From Rapana venosa (taxonomy: Eukaryota; Mollusca; Gastropoda; Neogastropoda; Muricidae): DNA of 64,000 nucleotides. The stretch spans positions 34,099,986 through 34,163,985 of the forward strand of contig CM054153.1 of assembly GCA_028751875.1 (NCBI GenBank), written 5' to 3'. Positions 24,824 to 32,806 of the stretch are shown here, piece after piece. How positions within the stretch are numbered: position 1 is the first letter of the stretch; every line of letters begins with the position of its first letter. A model generated the notes under the pieces. The model did no database searches and was not told where the DNA came from. It worked only from the letters and a program-made list of their open reading frames with translations. The position numbers were made by a program, and so were the translations under genes.

Positions 24824-25070
24824 AGAGAGATAGGGAAAACAGGCATTCAAGCTCAACTACTCTTTAACTTACCTAGTTTTCATATAAAACCTCGCAACTT
24901 TGGCCTGATTCGTCTTCGCCTCATCTGGGCCAAAAGTTGCCATGTTTTATATGAAAACTAGGTAAGTTGAAGTAGCAGTTTACCTTGAATGCCTGTTTTC
25001 CCTATCTCTCTACTAAAAATGAAAATGTTACTATCTTATTTCTAGTGGGTAAAACTATAAAATTATGGAA
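24824..25070. repeat. Left terminal inverted repeat with palindrome, copy 2
   Basis: The segment 24824-25011 is itself a foldback: gatagggaaaacaggcattc with acttacctagttttcatata on the left arm, mirrored on the right arm. The inner stretch 25021-25068 (aatgttactatcttatttct...) recurs inverted at 43046-43090, which proves it is a terminal inverted repeat of the element. The inner boundary lies after attatggaa, where the two ends diverge. Confidence 0.85.
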
Positions 25071-25085
25071 AAATGTGTGACAAAA

Positions 25086-25408
25086 CAATATCTTGTCAAG
25101 AACTAATACAACATCTTGTCGAGAACTAATACAATATCTTGTCAAGAACTAATACAACATCTTGTCGAGAACTAATACAACATCTTGTCAAGAACCTGTC
25201 AAGAACTAGTACAAGAACTAAAACAATAACTTGCCAAGAACTAAATCAAAAACTTGTCAAGAAAAAAACAAGTCCCCATCAACAACTTATTAACAAACTT
25301 ATTAACAACTTTGTCAACAACTTATTAACAACTTTGTCAACAACTTATCAACAACTTAACAACTTATCAACAAATTTGTTAACAACTTATCAACAATTTG
25401 TCAAGAAC
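25086..25408 (+). repeat. Subterminal iteron array, copy 2
   Basis: Five 23-bp units of the type caatatcttgtcaagaactaa, alternating tcaag and tcgag, so the true period is 46 bp. They grade into shorter cttgtcaagaac and aacaacttattaacaactt units. The array lies directly inside the left terminal repeat and has no counterpart at the right end. Possible protein-binding or replication-origin array; this is inference. Confidence 0.8.
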
Positions 25409-25453
25409 AACAATAATTGTTTTACACAAAATATATTGATAAAGATAGACAAC

Positions 25454-26035
25454 ATGAATTGCAACGAGCTTTTACAGATGACATCTACTGTTTCTAGTCA
25501 AGAAGAAAAAACTGATGAGAAGAGTCTGCTTGATAAGAAGGAGAAGTTGTACTCTCTTGCTGCCTGTGGTAAAACAAAGCATTACTTAGGAACACAACTA
25601 ACAGTTGAACAGGTACAGCAGTTATCATCACAAGACATTATTAAGTATTTTAATAGGTATGAATCTCTTCTTGGAGCAAAGATGGTGAGAAGCCTAGGGC
25701 ATACTCTTATTGGCTTATACGCTAAAGCCAACAAGTAGGTCTTTATGTGGACTCAGAAGCTGACTTAGCATATGACCTGTCACAAGATCCTGTTTTGTTT
25801 AGAACGCTGGAGACACTTGGCTTGTGATATGTATTATCGTTTTGGTTCCCTCTTAGCACCAGTAGTTGCTAGTACGATAACATTAAAACATATAAAAATT
25901 TAACCATATAGAGACAGATGGAAGAAGCAGAAAACAGTTATGAACCAACAGGAAGCACAGGAGAATTGCTACGAACCAAGCCCAGCAGACTCTTCCACAA
26001 GTCACAACAGTGACCAAGAGCCCTGGGAGAGTTGA
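25454..26035 (+). pseudogene. Small protein L1, copy 2 (in-frame stop, indels)
   Basis: Start chosen at ATG 25454 because the open frame upstream runs through the iterons. The first 94 codons are open (MNCNELLQMT ... GHTLIGLYAKANK) and end at TAG 25736-25738. The homologous continuation follows immediately: VDSEADLAYDLSQDP, then YYRFGSLLAPVVAS, with single-base indels near 25820 and 25898. The whole would be about 190 aa with a weakly hydrophobic segment near the end. I recall similar small proteins next to integrases in cnidarian Polinton-like elements, but know no function. The 3' end overlaps L2 by about 118 nt. Confidence 0.6.
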
Positions 26036-26352
26036 AGCTGGAAAAAGGTTGGCAGAATAAAACCGACAGAAAAAACTTAGTAATCAAGCAAAGCAAAAGA
26101 TTGTATTCGGAGAAGCATCAGAAAAACAGATGCCTATAGAACAAAGAAGCCACACCACCAAAAACAAATATTCAGTCTTATTTGTTATACAGTGTAACTG
26201 CTATAGGCCTTGGTTATATATCTTATAGAGTATGGAGCAGCAAGCGACCAACAAAACAAGAACTGCAGCAAGAACATAAACCAAACCCAAAACCACAGCC
26301 ACAACCATTGCAATGCAAACAGCCTGACAATGACCCATTCAGAATGTATTAA
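25918..26352 (+). pseudogene. Small protein L2, copy 2 (broken)
   Basis: Overlaps the end of L1. The readable content is a Q/T-rich N-terminus, SPGRVEAGKRLAE followed by an in-frame TAA (26058-26060, shared with copy 1), a basic stretch, a probable transmembrane segment (CYTVTAIGLGYISYRVW) and a P/Q-rich tail ending DNDPFRMY before TAA 26350-26352. Frames change at least twice. It looks like a single-pass membrane protein of about 145 aa with a cytosolic P/Q tail. Family known to me only as an unnamed neighbour of Polinton integrases. Confidence 0.5.
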
Positions 26353-26417
26353 TATATTAATATAAAAAATTATACTTCCACGCGGCCGTTATTTGTGGTC
26401 TCAGCGTTGGCTATACT

Positions 26418-26573
26418 ATGTTAGGAAAGAGCCTTCTGAAAATGAAGCCTGCTGATTTAGGAAAACTAGACTTTGAGGATAGCGCTAAGCTAGTTGCTGT
26501 TGTAACAGCATTCATTGCTTCTAAAGACTTCTTGGTAAAGCAGGGAATCATTCCAGAAAATATAAGTCCATAA
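26418..26573 (+). CDS. Small protein L3, copy 2
   Basis: Open frame of 51 codons (ATG 26418, TAA 26571-26573), beginning MLGKSLLKMKPADLGKLD and ending KQGIIPENISP, with a hydrophobic middle (SAKLVAVVTAFIAS). The frame is open for 18 codons upstream (ending VGYT before the ATG) without an initiator, so the protein was probably longer and has lost its start. It lies 65 bp after L2 and 7 bp before L4. Preserved reading frame and spacing in copies 1 and 2 argue that it is a real gene. Function unknown. Confidence 0.6.
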   Translation: MLGKSLLKMKPADLGKLDFEDSAKLVAVVTAFIASKDFLVKQGIIPENISP

Positions 26574-26580
26574 ATCGAAA

Positions 26581-26988
26581 ATGGCTTCTTTAGTGATGAT
26601 GATTGGTGGTGCTGTAGTTAACGCACTTGCTTTTACAGGTAGCAACTACTTGTTTTCTAAACTTCATACAGATGAAGAAAGGAAGAGACATGATAAAGCA
26701 ATAGAACAACTGAACAGAGCACAGGCAGAATACGAAAGACAAAGAATTGTTCATTTAGACTTTATTAACGAAAAACTTCGTGAACATGGACATGCCGCAA
26801 AAACATTTTCTGATGTTGACGCGGCAATAAAAGAGTACTACATTATGACAGGCAAACAAATATCTCCTATTACTAAACCACAGCTTCGTGATTATTATCA
26901 ACCCACTGAAACCCAGAAGACAGGCGAGATTGCTTTTATTGTGGTGGGCATGACAATAGTATATTTCTTAGCACAGAAGGTTGGTTAA
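26581..26988 (+). CDS. Small protein L4, copy 2 (intact, 135 aa)
   Basis: Intact frame from ATG 26581 to TAA 26986-26988. The N-terminus is hydrophobic and small-residue rich (MASLVMMIGGAVVNALAFTG). It is followed by a charged, probably helical centre (DEERKRHDKAIEQLNRAQAE) and a region ending YYQPTETQKTGE, then a C-terminal hydrophobic segment (IAFIVVGMTIVYFLAQ). The layout is that of a small membrane protein with two terminal hydrophobic segments around a coiled coil. Close relatives, as I recall, sit just before the integrase in cnidarian Polinton-like elements. It lies 35 bp before the integrase ATG. Whether it is virion, membrane or regulatory is unknown. Confidence 0.75.
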   Translation: MASLVMMIGGAVVNALAFTGSNYLFSKLHTDEERKRHDKAIEQLNRAQAEYERQRIVHLDFINEKLREHGHAAKTFSDVDAAIKEYYIMTGKQISPITKPQLRDYYQPTETQKTGEIAFIVVGMTIVYFLAQKVG

Positions 26989-27023
26989 CCAACAATTTTT
27001 TAAAAATTTATTATAATAGAACA

Positions 27024-27984
27024 ATGGATGCCAAACTCTCTAAGATCTATTACACACCAAAAGGTTACTGGAAAGGACAGACAGCTATTAACAAACTGAG
27101 TATGCAGCAGGAGTAAGTTCTGAGGTAGCAAAGAAGTGGTTGTCTAAACAAGCAATATGGCAGATCTATTTACCTGCACCAAGGCGCATTAAATAGACCA
27201 TCCTTTATAAACATGAAGCCAAATGATACTCACCAAATAGACCTTTACTACTTACCCCATGACACAATCAGAAGAAAGAGGTAAAAGTATGCTCTTACTG
27301 TGGTGGACGTAGCTTCTAGGTATAAAGATGCAGAGCCCCTTACTGAAAAGAGTGCTACCGCAACTGCAGTTGCTTTGCAAGAAATCTATAGTCGAGGCCC
27401 ATTAAAATATCCCAGACTTATTCAGTGCGACGATGGTAAAGAGTTTAAAGAAGCATTTAATCAGCTGTTACTAAAGCATGGAGTAGCAATAAAAAGAGTC
27501 ATACCAGGCAACCACAGATCTCAAGCACTGGTTGAAAGCTTTAACAAACTGTTAGCAGAAAGACTGTTTGCATATCAGTACCACCAAGAAATCATGATCC
27601 CAGGCACACGAAACACAGAGTGGGTAAGAAGACTACCTGCAGTTTTAAGAGCGATGAACTCTGAGGTAACTAAAGCCACAGGGTTAAAACCTGCGGACGC
27701 CATCAAACACAAAACAATACAGCAGCACATCCAAACAACAACACCAAAGCAACCACTAATACCCTTTGGGAAGAAACTTAGATATCTGTATGCTCCTGGA
27801 GAAGCGGAAGCCAGCAACAGTCACAAGCAAGCAACAGATCCCATCTGGAGCATAGACACTTATGAAATAAAAAAAAGTTGTGGAGATGGGTCCTCCTATT
27901 TATTATTTGTCACTGCCTGCACCACAACGAGCTTTTGTTAGAGAGGAACTGCAGCTAGTGCTACCTAATACTGTCCCTCTTTAG
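27024..27984 (+). pseudogene. Retroviral-type (Polinton) integrase, copy 2 (broken)
   Basis: Catalyses insertion of the linear element DNA into the genome. Start ATG 27024. The N-terminal part (YYTPKGYWKG..., then LSKQAIWQIYLPAPRR) resembles the helix-turn-helix-like head of Polinton integrases. The catalytic core has D1 in HQIDLYYL (about 27240), D2 in IQCDDGKEF (about 27430) and E in LVESFNKLL (about 27530), with 34 residues between D2 and E. The C-terminus is DPIWSIDTYEIK and then REELQLVLPN, ending at TAG 27982-27984. Breaks: one-base loss near 27102, one-base gain near 27191, in-frame TAA 27282-27284 (present in all three copies) and a shift near 27893. The last 20 bp overlap the convergent 99-aa gene. 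Confidence 0.85.
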
Positions 27985-28264
27985 TAAGGTAGGCCACTGT
28001 TTCATCAGAAGTAAGTGACTGTATGGTCTCATCTAACTGTTTTTTGTTACTACAATTTATGGGAACATGTTTGATAACACTGAAGTGGGTTGGACACTCT
28101 CTCATCATACTAATTCCTAGAATATTATTTAACACTTCTTCTTTTGTGCCATGATCAAGTTTTATTTCTACTTGCTCACCAAAGTTTTCTATGTCATAGC
28201 TGTAAAAGCAGAGTCGAGGTATTGTACCACTTCCATAGTATTTGATAAAGAGTATGCAATCCAT
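27965..28264 (-). CDS. 99-aa leftward protein, copy 2 (intact)
   Basis: Start ATG at 28264-28262 (MDCILFIKYYGSG); stop TAG at 27967-27965. The product is mixed alpha/beta in look, with FYSYDIENFGEQVEIKLDHG in the first half and CPTHFSVIKHVPINC in the second, and has no membrane segment. It was originally 57 bp downstream of the polymerase stop; the RTE LINE now separates them. Its start is preceded by TTGAGGCTCA, the same 10-mer found before the polymerase start, which suggests co-regulation. It overlaps the convergent integrase end by 20 bp. I do not recognise the family. Confidence 0.7.
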   Translation of the reverse strand: MDCILFIKYYGSGTIPRLCFYSYDIENFGEQVEIKLDHGTKEEVLNNILGISMMRECPTHFSVIKHVPINCSNKKQLDETIQSLTSDETVAYLTKEGQY

Positions 28265-28266
28265 TG

Positions 28267-28276
28267 TGAGCCTCAA
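28267..28276 (-). promoter_or_regulatory. TTGAGGCTCA upstream motif, 99-aa gene
   Basis: TTGAGGCTCA lies 2 bp upstream of ATG 28264. The same 10-mer lies 2 bp upstream of the polymerase ATG at 40596. Repeated in copy 3 at 48988-48997. Could be an initiator or 5' leader signal; inference from recurrence only. Confidence 0.4.
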
Positions 28277-28298
28277 TCAGAATTTTTAACTTCTATAT

Positions 28299-31200
28299 CT
28301 ATCTATCTATCTGTCCCGTAGTCTGACGACCGTGGGGGCACCCTCAAAGACTCAACAACCAGTTCCCTCCGATCCTCTCTCTGTTCTGCCTTTCTCAGGG
28401 TTTTGTTGAGTTCTAGGACTGTCCATTCGCTGATGTTATCCTCCCAGCTCTTCCTTGGTCTGCCTCTTCTTCTTCCTCCTTGGACAGTGCCTTGTAAAAC
28501 TGTCTTTGCAAGTCCTTTGGATCTTGTGACATGCCCATACCATTTAAGTTTACGTTTTTTCACGATCGTTAGAAGGTTCTCATAGGGTCCAATGGTTTGC
28601 TGGATTCTGTTATGCACGCTTTCGTTGCTTATGTGGTCTTTGTAGGAGATGCCAAGGAGTCTCCGAAAGCATCTCATCTCCACCGCCTGTACTCTTCTCT
28701 CCAAATCTGCAGTCAGGGTCCATGATTCACAGGCATACAGAAATATGGATATGACAAGGGAGCAATGCAGTCTGATCTTGGAGATAAGTGAGATATTCTT
28801 TTCTCTCCAGATGGTGTTTAGTTTTGACAAAGCTGTTATTGTCTGTGCAGTCTTGCATACTATTTCTGGCTTGGATCCCTGGTCTGATACAATGGCTCCC
28901 AGGTACTTGAAGCTTTGAACTGTTTCCAGCTTCTGGTCATTAACCCTGATATCAGTGCTAATGCCGTTGGTGTTATTAGTCATCAGTTTGGTCTTCTCTG
29001 CACTGATTTCCATGCCGTATGTTTTGGAGGCCTTATTCAAGTGTTCTGTTAGGCTGGCGAGCTCTTTTCTGATCCTGCTTTTCCCATCAATGTCATTTGC
29101 GAAGCGGAGGTTTGTGATCGTTCTGCCACCAATGCTGACTGATCCTTCATGATGTTCCAGTGCATCAGCCATGATTCTCTCTAGGAAGATGTTGAAAAGA
29201 GTGGGTGAGAGTAGACAGCCCTGCCTTACTCCAACTGTTGTTCGGAACCATTCTCCAATGTTGTTGTTGTAGTACACTGCACTGACGGCCTCGCTGTACA
29301 GCTGTTTGATGACTCTGATCAGGTTTGCATTGATGCTGTACAAATTCATGGTTGCCCACAAAGCTGCATGCCACACCCTGTCAAATGCCTTCTTAAAATC
29401 GATAAATACGTGGTAAAGGTCTTGTTGATGTTGAAGGTACTGCTCACATAGTATTCTGAGGTTGAATATCTGTTCTGTTGTGCTGCGCCCTGCTCTGAAA
29501 CCTGCTTGTTCCTCAGCAATGATGGTCTCTGCTTGTGGCTTCAGTCTATTCAATATTATCTGCAGCATGACCTTGCTTGGGTGGCATATGAGGCTGATTG
29601 TGCAGTAATTATGGCATTGTTGTAGATTTCCTTTCTTGGGGAGGGTGATGATGAGTGACTGTGTCCATGGTGTTGGCCATTTTCCTGTCTGCCAGATCTT
29701 GTTGCAGATTCTTAGTAGGGCGCTGATCATGGCTTCCCCTCCAGCTTGAACCAACTCAGCTGGAATGTTGTCAGCCCCTGCTGACTTTCCCTTTTTCAGC
29801 GATCTGACTGCTGTTTCCACTTCTTCTCGGAGGATAGGGTGACTGTCTGTGTGTTTGCTTGCCGGTACATTAAGGACTTCTGGATCTCCTGCGGTTCTAT
29901 AGTTATACAGGTCGGAGCAGTATTCTGTCCATCTGTTCAGAATATCCTGATCGTCAGTGAGACACTTCCCATTTTTGTCTTGGATTGTTAAACCTTTTCC
30001 CTGTTTTGTGCTAGTTAGGTCTTTCACCAGCTGATATGCTTTCTTGCTATTGTTTTTCTTGATGTTCTCTTCAATGTCTTGGCACTGTTCACCGATCCAT
30101 TTCTCTTTTGCCTCCGTCATGGACTTCCTGATTCTTTTGTTGACTGCCCTATATTGTTCTGCTCTTTCTTTTGTTTCATTTTTCTTTTTTTTCAACTCTC
30201 TACGCTTGTCGCATAGTTGTAGGATGTTAGATGTGACCCATGGTATTTTGACTGGTCGGTGTTTGCCAAGAAGCTCGCTTGCTGTTTCAGTCACTGCTGT
30301 ATTGAAACTATTCGTCAGTGTATCTATGTCTGAGTCTATCACAGTGAGTGCTGCAAACTTTCCACCTATCCTTGCTTGAAAAATTTCTACTACCTCTGGG
30401 TCCTTCAGCTTCTCGATGTCAAATTTGATCCTGATGTTGTTCCGCTTGTGGATTTTCTTTAGACGTAGTCGGAAAGTCATCATCACAAGATCATGATCAC
30501 TCCCTATGTCTGCTCCTGGAAAACTTTGTGTCTGCGCGATGTCAACGCTAGACTGAAACCGTCTTTTCACCGTGATGTAATCTATTTGGTTGTGGTGTTT
30601 TCCATTTGGGCTATGCCATGTCCATTTTCTGGATTTCTTGTGTGGGCCAAGTGTATTCACTAGCTGGAGGTGGTTGTTACTGGCAAACTCCAGGAGTCTC
30701 AAGCCTCTTTCATTTGATTGGTTATTACAATGTGGCCCACAAACGCCCTCCCAATCTCTCCATGCATCTTCTCCTACCTTGGCGTTCCAGTCACCTTGCG
30801 CAACGAGGATGTCTTTCTTGGGAGTTTGATTCAGAACCTCTTGTAGCTGGTCATAAAATTCTTCTATGGCTTCATCTGTGCAGTCTGATGTAGGGGCGTA
30901 TGCCTGTACTACAGTTATGTTAAAGGGGGTTGCTCTCAGACGGATGGTAATAAGTCTGCTGGACACAGGCTGGCAGCTCATGACGGTGTTCACGGTGTCT
31001 TTGTGAACGAGAAACCCCACGCCGTGTTCATGTTTATCCTGTTTTCCACTGTAGTATAATTTGTGGTCTTCCTGGGTCGTTGTTTCTCCCATGTTTTTCC
31101 ACCTGACTTCGCAGAGCCCAAGGATGTGCCATTGATATCTGGACATCTCATGTGTCAGTTCTTCCACTTTGCCTGCAGCTCTTAGTGTTCCTACATTCCA

Positions 31201-31498
31201 TGTGCCAATGATGGTGTTGTTTCTGGCACGGATTTTGTTGTGTTTTACATCAGTAGCATACTTTCGACCTCTGTCCTGATGAGCAACAGAAGGCACGGTC
31301 CTTGGTAACCCGGGCGACGACCGATCCGGTATGGAAATTCTGGTTGTCTTTTTCATGGGTGTATCTTGGGCAAATCAAACCTGGCGGAGCCCATCCCTCT
31401 CCAGGTCGGATTTTTTTATTGGGTTTACTCCCCACATGTGGCAGGTGGTACTGGGTTACATGGTTACCAGTAGCAGATGGAGTCTCTGACCTGACCAC
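28299..31498 (-). mobile_element. Full-length RTE-type LINE, copy 2
   Basis: A 3.2-kb element, the usual size of RTE LINEs, flanked by an 11-bp direct repeat aacttctatat (28288-28298 and 31499-31509). The 3' end is a short (atct)n run directly after the ORF stop region, with almost no 3' UTR, also typical of RTE. The 5' leader is about 140 nt and contains a second short open frame. It is inserted 24 bp upstream of the 99-aa gene start, between that gene and the polymerase, in the same orientation as both. Confidence 0.9.
28303..31356 (-). CDS. RTE LINE APE-RT polyprotein, copy 2 (open, RT motif mutated)
   Basis: An uninterrupted 1017-codon frame. N-terminal apurinic-type endonuclease: TWNVGTL (about residue 50), CEVRW with the metal-binding Glu, QGDWNAKVG, NQIDYITV and GSDHDLVM with the catalytic His. 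The reverse transcriptase domain follows: GFRAGRSTTEQ, FIDFKKAFDRVWH, VRQGCLLSPTLFN and then LRFANDIDG. The last normally reads F/Y-A-D-D, so the first catalytic aspartate is asparagine and the enzyme is predicted inactive. The C-terminal part has SWTLTADLERR and GHVTRSKGLAK. The endonuclease nicks target DNA and the RT copies the LINE RNA at the nick. The open frame suggests recent insertion despite the RT change. Confidence 0.9.
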   Translation of the reverse strand: MKKTTRISIPDRSSPGLPRTVPSVAHQDRGRKYATDVKHNKIRARNNTIIGTWNVGTLRAAGKVEELTHEMSRYQWHILGLCEVRWKNMGETTTQEDHKLYYSGKQDKHEHGVGFLVHKDTVNTVMSCQPVSSRLITIRLRATPFNITVVQAYAPTSDCTDEAIEEFYDQLQEVLNQTPKKDILVAQGDWNAKVGEDAWRDWEGVCGPHCNNQSNERGLRLLEFASNNHLQLVNTLGPHKKSRKWTWHSPNGKHHNQIDYITVKRRFQSSVDIAQTQSFPGADIGSDHDLVMMTFRLRLKKIHKRNNIRIKFDIEKLKDPEVVEIFQARIGGKFAALTVIDSDIDTLTNSFNTAVTETASELLGKHRPVKIPWVTSNILQLCDKRRELKKKKNETKERAEQYRAVNKRIRKSMTEAKEKWIGEQCQDIEENIKKNNSKKAYQLVKDLTSTKQGKGLTIQDKNGKCLTDDQDILNRWTEYCSDLYNYRTAGDPEVLNVPASKHTDSHPILREEVETAVRSLKKGKSAGADNIPAELVQAGGEAMISALLRICNKIWQTGKWPTPWTQSLIITLPKKGNLQQCHNYCTISLICHPSKVMLQIILNRLKPQAETIIAEEQAGFRAGRSTTEQIFNLRILCEQYLQHQQDLYHVFIDFKKAFDRVWHAALWATMNLYSINANLIRVIKQLYSEAVSAVYYNNNIGEWFRTTVGVRQGCLLSPTLFNIFLERIMADALEHHEGSVSIGGRTITNLRFANDIDGKSRIRKELASLTEHLNKASKTYGMEISAEKTKLMTNNTNGISTDIRVNDQKLETVQSFKYLGAIVSDQGSKPEIVCKTAQTITALSKLNTIWREKNISLISKIRLHCSLVISIFLYACESWTLTADLERRVQAVEMRCFRRLLGISYKDHISNESVHNRIQQTIGPYENLLTIVKKRKLKWYGHVTRSKGLAKTVLQGTVQGGRRRGRPRKSWEDNISEWTVLELNKTLRKAEQREDRRELVVESLRVPPRSSDYGTDR

Positions 31499-31531
31499 AA
31501 CTTCTATATGAATATGAAAAAAAATTATTTA

Positions 31532-31775
31532 TTAATTACTGTTTGTTCTCCAGTGTTTAAGTGCGTATGAGCGCTCTGGTGAAGAATATATCCGTTTTGT
31601 GTCCTGTGCAATCAGTGTCTTTTTTCTAACCACAGTCGTGTTGATTTGGTGCAGTGTTGAGCAGAGCTTTGGGTTGTCATGATGAAATACTCTACCTTCA
31701 AACAGAGCCTCTATGTAGTTATCATGACTGATGCTTGTTTTGACCACCTGTTTACCAACACCTTTTGGGTTTTTT
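31532..31775 (-). pseudogene. Polymerase C-terminal exon-like fragment, copy 2
   Basis: Reads KGVGKQVVKTSISHDNY, then FHHDNPKLCSTLHQINTTV, and ends LKHWRTNSN at TAA 31534-31532. This is the C-terminal end of the element's family-B polymerase, as judged by position and by recalled similarity to Polinton polymerase tails. It is cut from the rest of the gene by the CR1/L2-like LINE at its N-terminal side. The stop is followed by about 20 bp and then the RTE target duplication. Confidence 0.75.
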
Positions 31776-31917
31776 ATAATAATAATAATAATAATAAATG
31801 GAATTTATATAGCGCTGTATCTTGCACAGACAAACCAAAGCGCTTGCACTCAACTCATTCTTACACAGTCATGCAACCAATAGCGAGTAATAGTTCTAAC
31901 AAGTCCAAATGCACACA

Positions 31918-31948
<31 letters not shown>

Positions 31949-32806
31949 GTTATACACTTTGGCAGGGTGATGGAATTTTTGGCTGTTGAAAAGCAGGGAT
32001 AGCTATGAAATGAAACAGGAGAGGAAATTCTTAGGTTTGAAACAAATATGTCTTGAGGCCAGATTTAAAAGTCACAAGAAGGCCTTTGGCGAAGATAGAT
32101 AGGTAGGCCATTCCAAATCGATGGACCAGAAACAGAGAAAGAGCGACGGCCAACGGTGGACTGGTTGAATCTAGGTGTTTGTAAGCACAAGGAATCTGCA
32201 GCAGAACGAAGGGAACGAGAAGGGGTGTACAGGTGGAGACATTCACAGAGGTAGGAAGGTGCTGTTTTGTGGAGACATTTGTAATAGAGAGTACTGATCT
32301 TATAGTTTATTCTTTGTGGCACAGGCAGCCAGTGGAGAGATCGCAAGAGAGGGGTAATGTGCTCAGATTTTTTCTTTCTGAGGACTAGTCGAGCTGCAGA
32401 GTTTTGAATACGTTGAAGGGATGAATAGATGATGCTGGCAGACCAGCCAAAGAGAATTGCAATAGTCCAGACGTGAAAGAATGAGGGGATGCCACGAGTT
32501 TTGATGTTGCCTCTGTGGACAGGTACTTTCGAATTGCAATATACTCGTAATTGATGAAGCAGGACTGGGAGGTCTGGGTGATGAATTTTTGCAAGAGAGT
32601 GTGTTGTCAATAATGACCCTAGATACTTTACAGCCGTGGATAGAGGGACTGATGCATTGCCGAATTCTATTGAAGCTGTTGTAATGGAAGAGAGTTTGTT
32701 TTTGGTCCCTACAAGCATGGCTTCAGTTTTATCAGCGTTTAGTTGTAACTTGTTCTCTATCATCCAGTTTTGGATATCTTGAAAGCAGTAGGTCATATTC
32801 ATCAAG
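31776..32806 (-). mobile_element. 5'-truncated CR1/L2-like LINE inside polymerase, copy 2
   Basis: About 1.03 kb. The open frame carries the end of an RT and its thumb region: CFQDIQNWMIENKLQLNADK, VKYLGSLLT, LQRIQNSAARLVL, LHWLPVPQRI and APSYLCECL, as in CR1, L2 and Jockey-type LINEs. The 3' part has an ACAC/GCGC run (31912-31950), the conserved tatagcgctgtatcttgcac block and an (ata)n tail. The catalytic RT core is missing, so the copy is dead on arrival. It interrupts the polymerase just after GLRAKMY. No target duplication is evident. Confidence 0.8.

Noticed and set aside
25086..25408. Iteron array as a CRISPR array
   Set aside because: Units are adjoining with no unique spacers, vary in length, and the context is a eukaryotic transposon.
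25139..25453. N-terminal extension of L1 through the iterons
   Set aside because: It would be built of degenerate tandem repeats (TSCRELIQ-like units). ATG 25454 begins the part conserved with a non-repetitive sequence.
31776..32806. Reading the 298-codon leftward frame at 32065-32961 as one fusion protein
   Set aside because: Its first ~50 codons are polymerase and the rest is LINE. The fusion is an accident of the insertion staying in frame.
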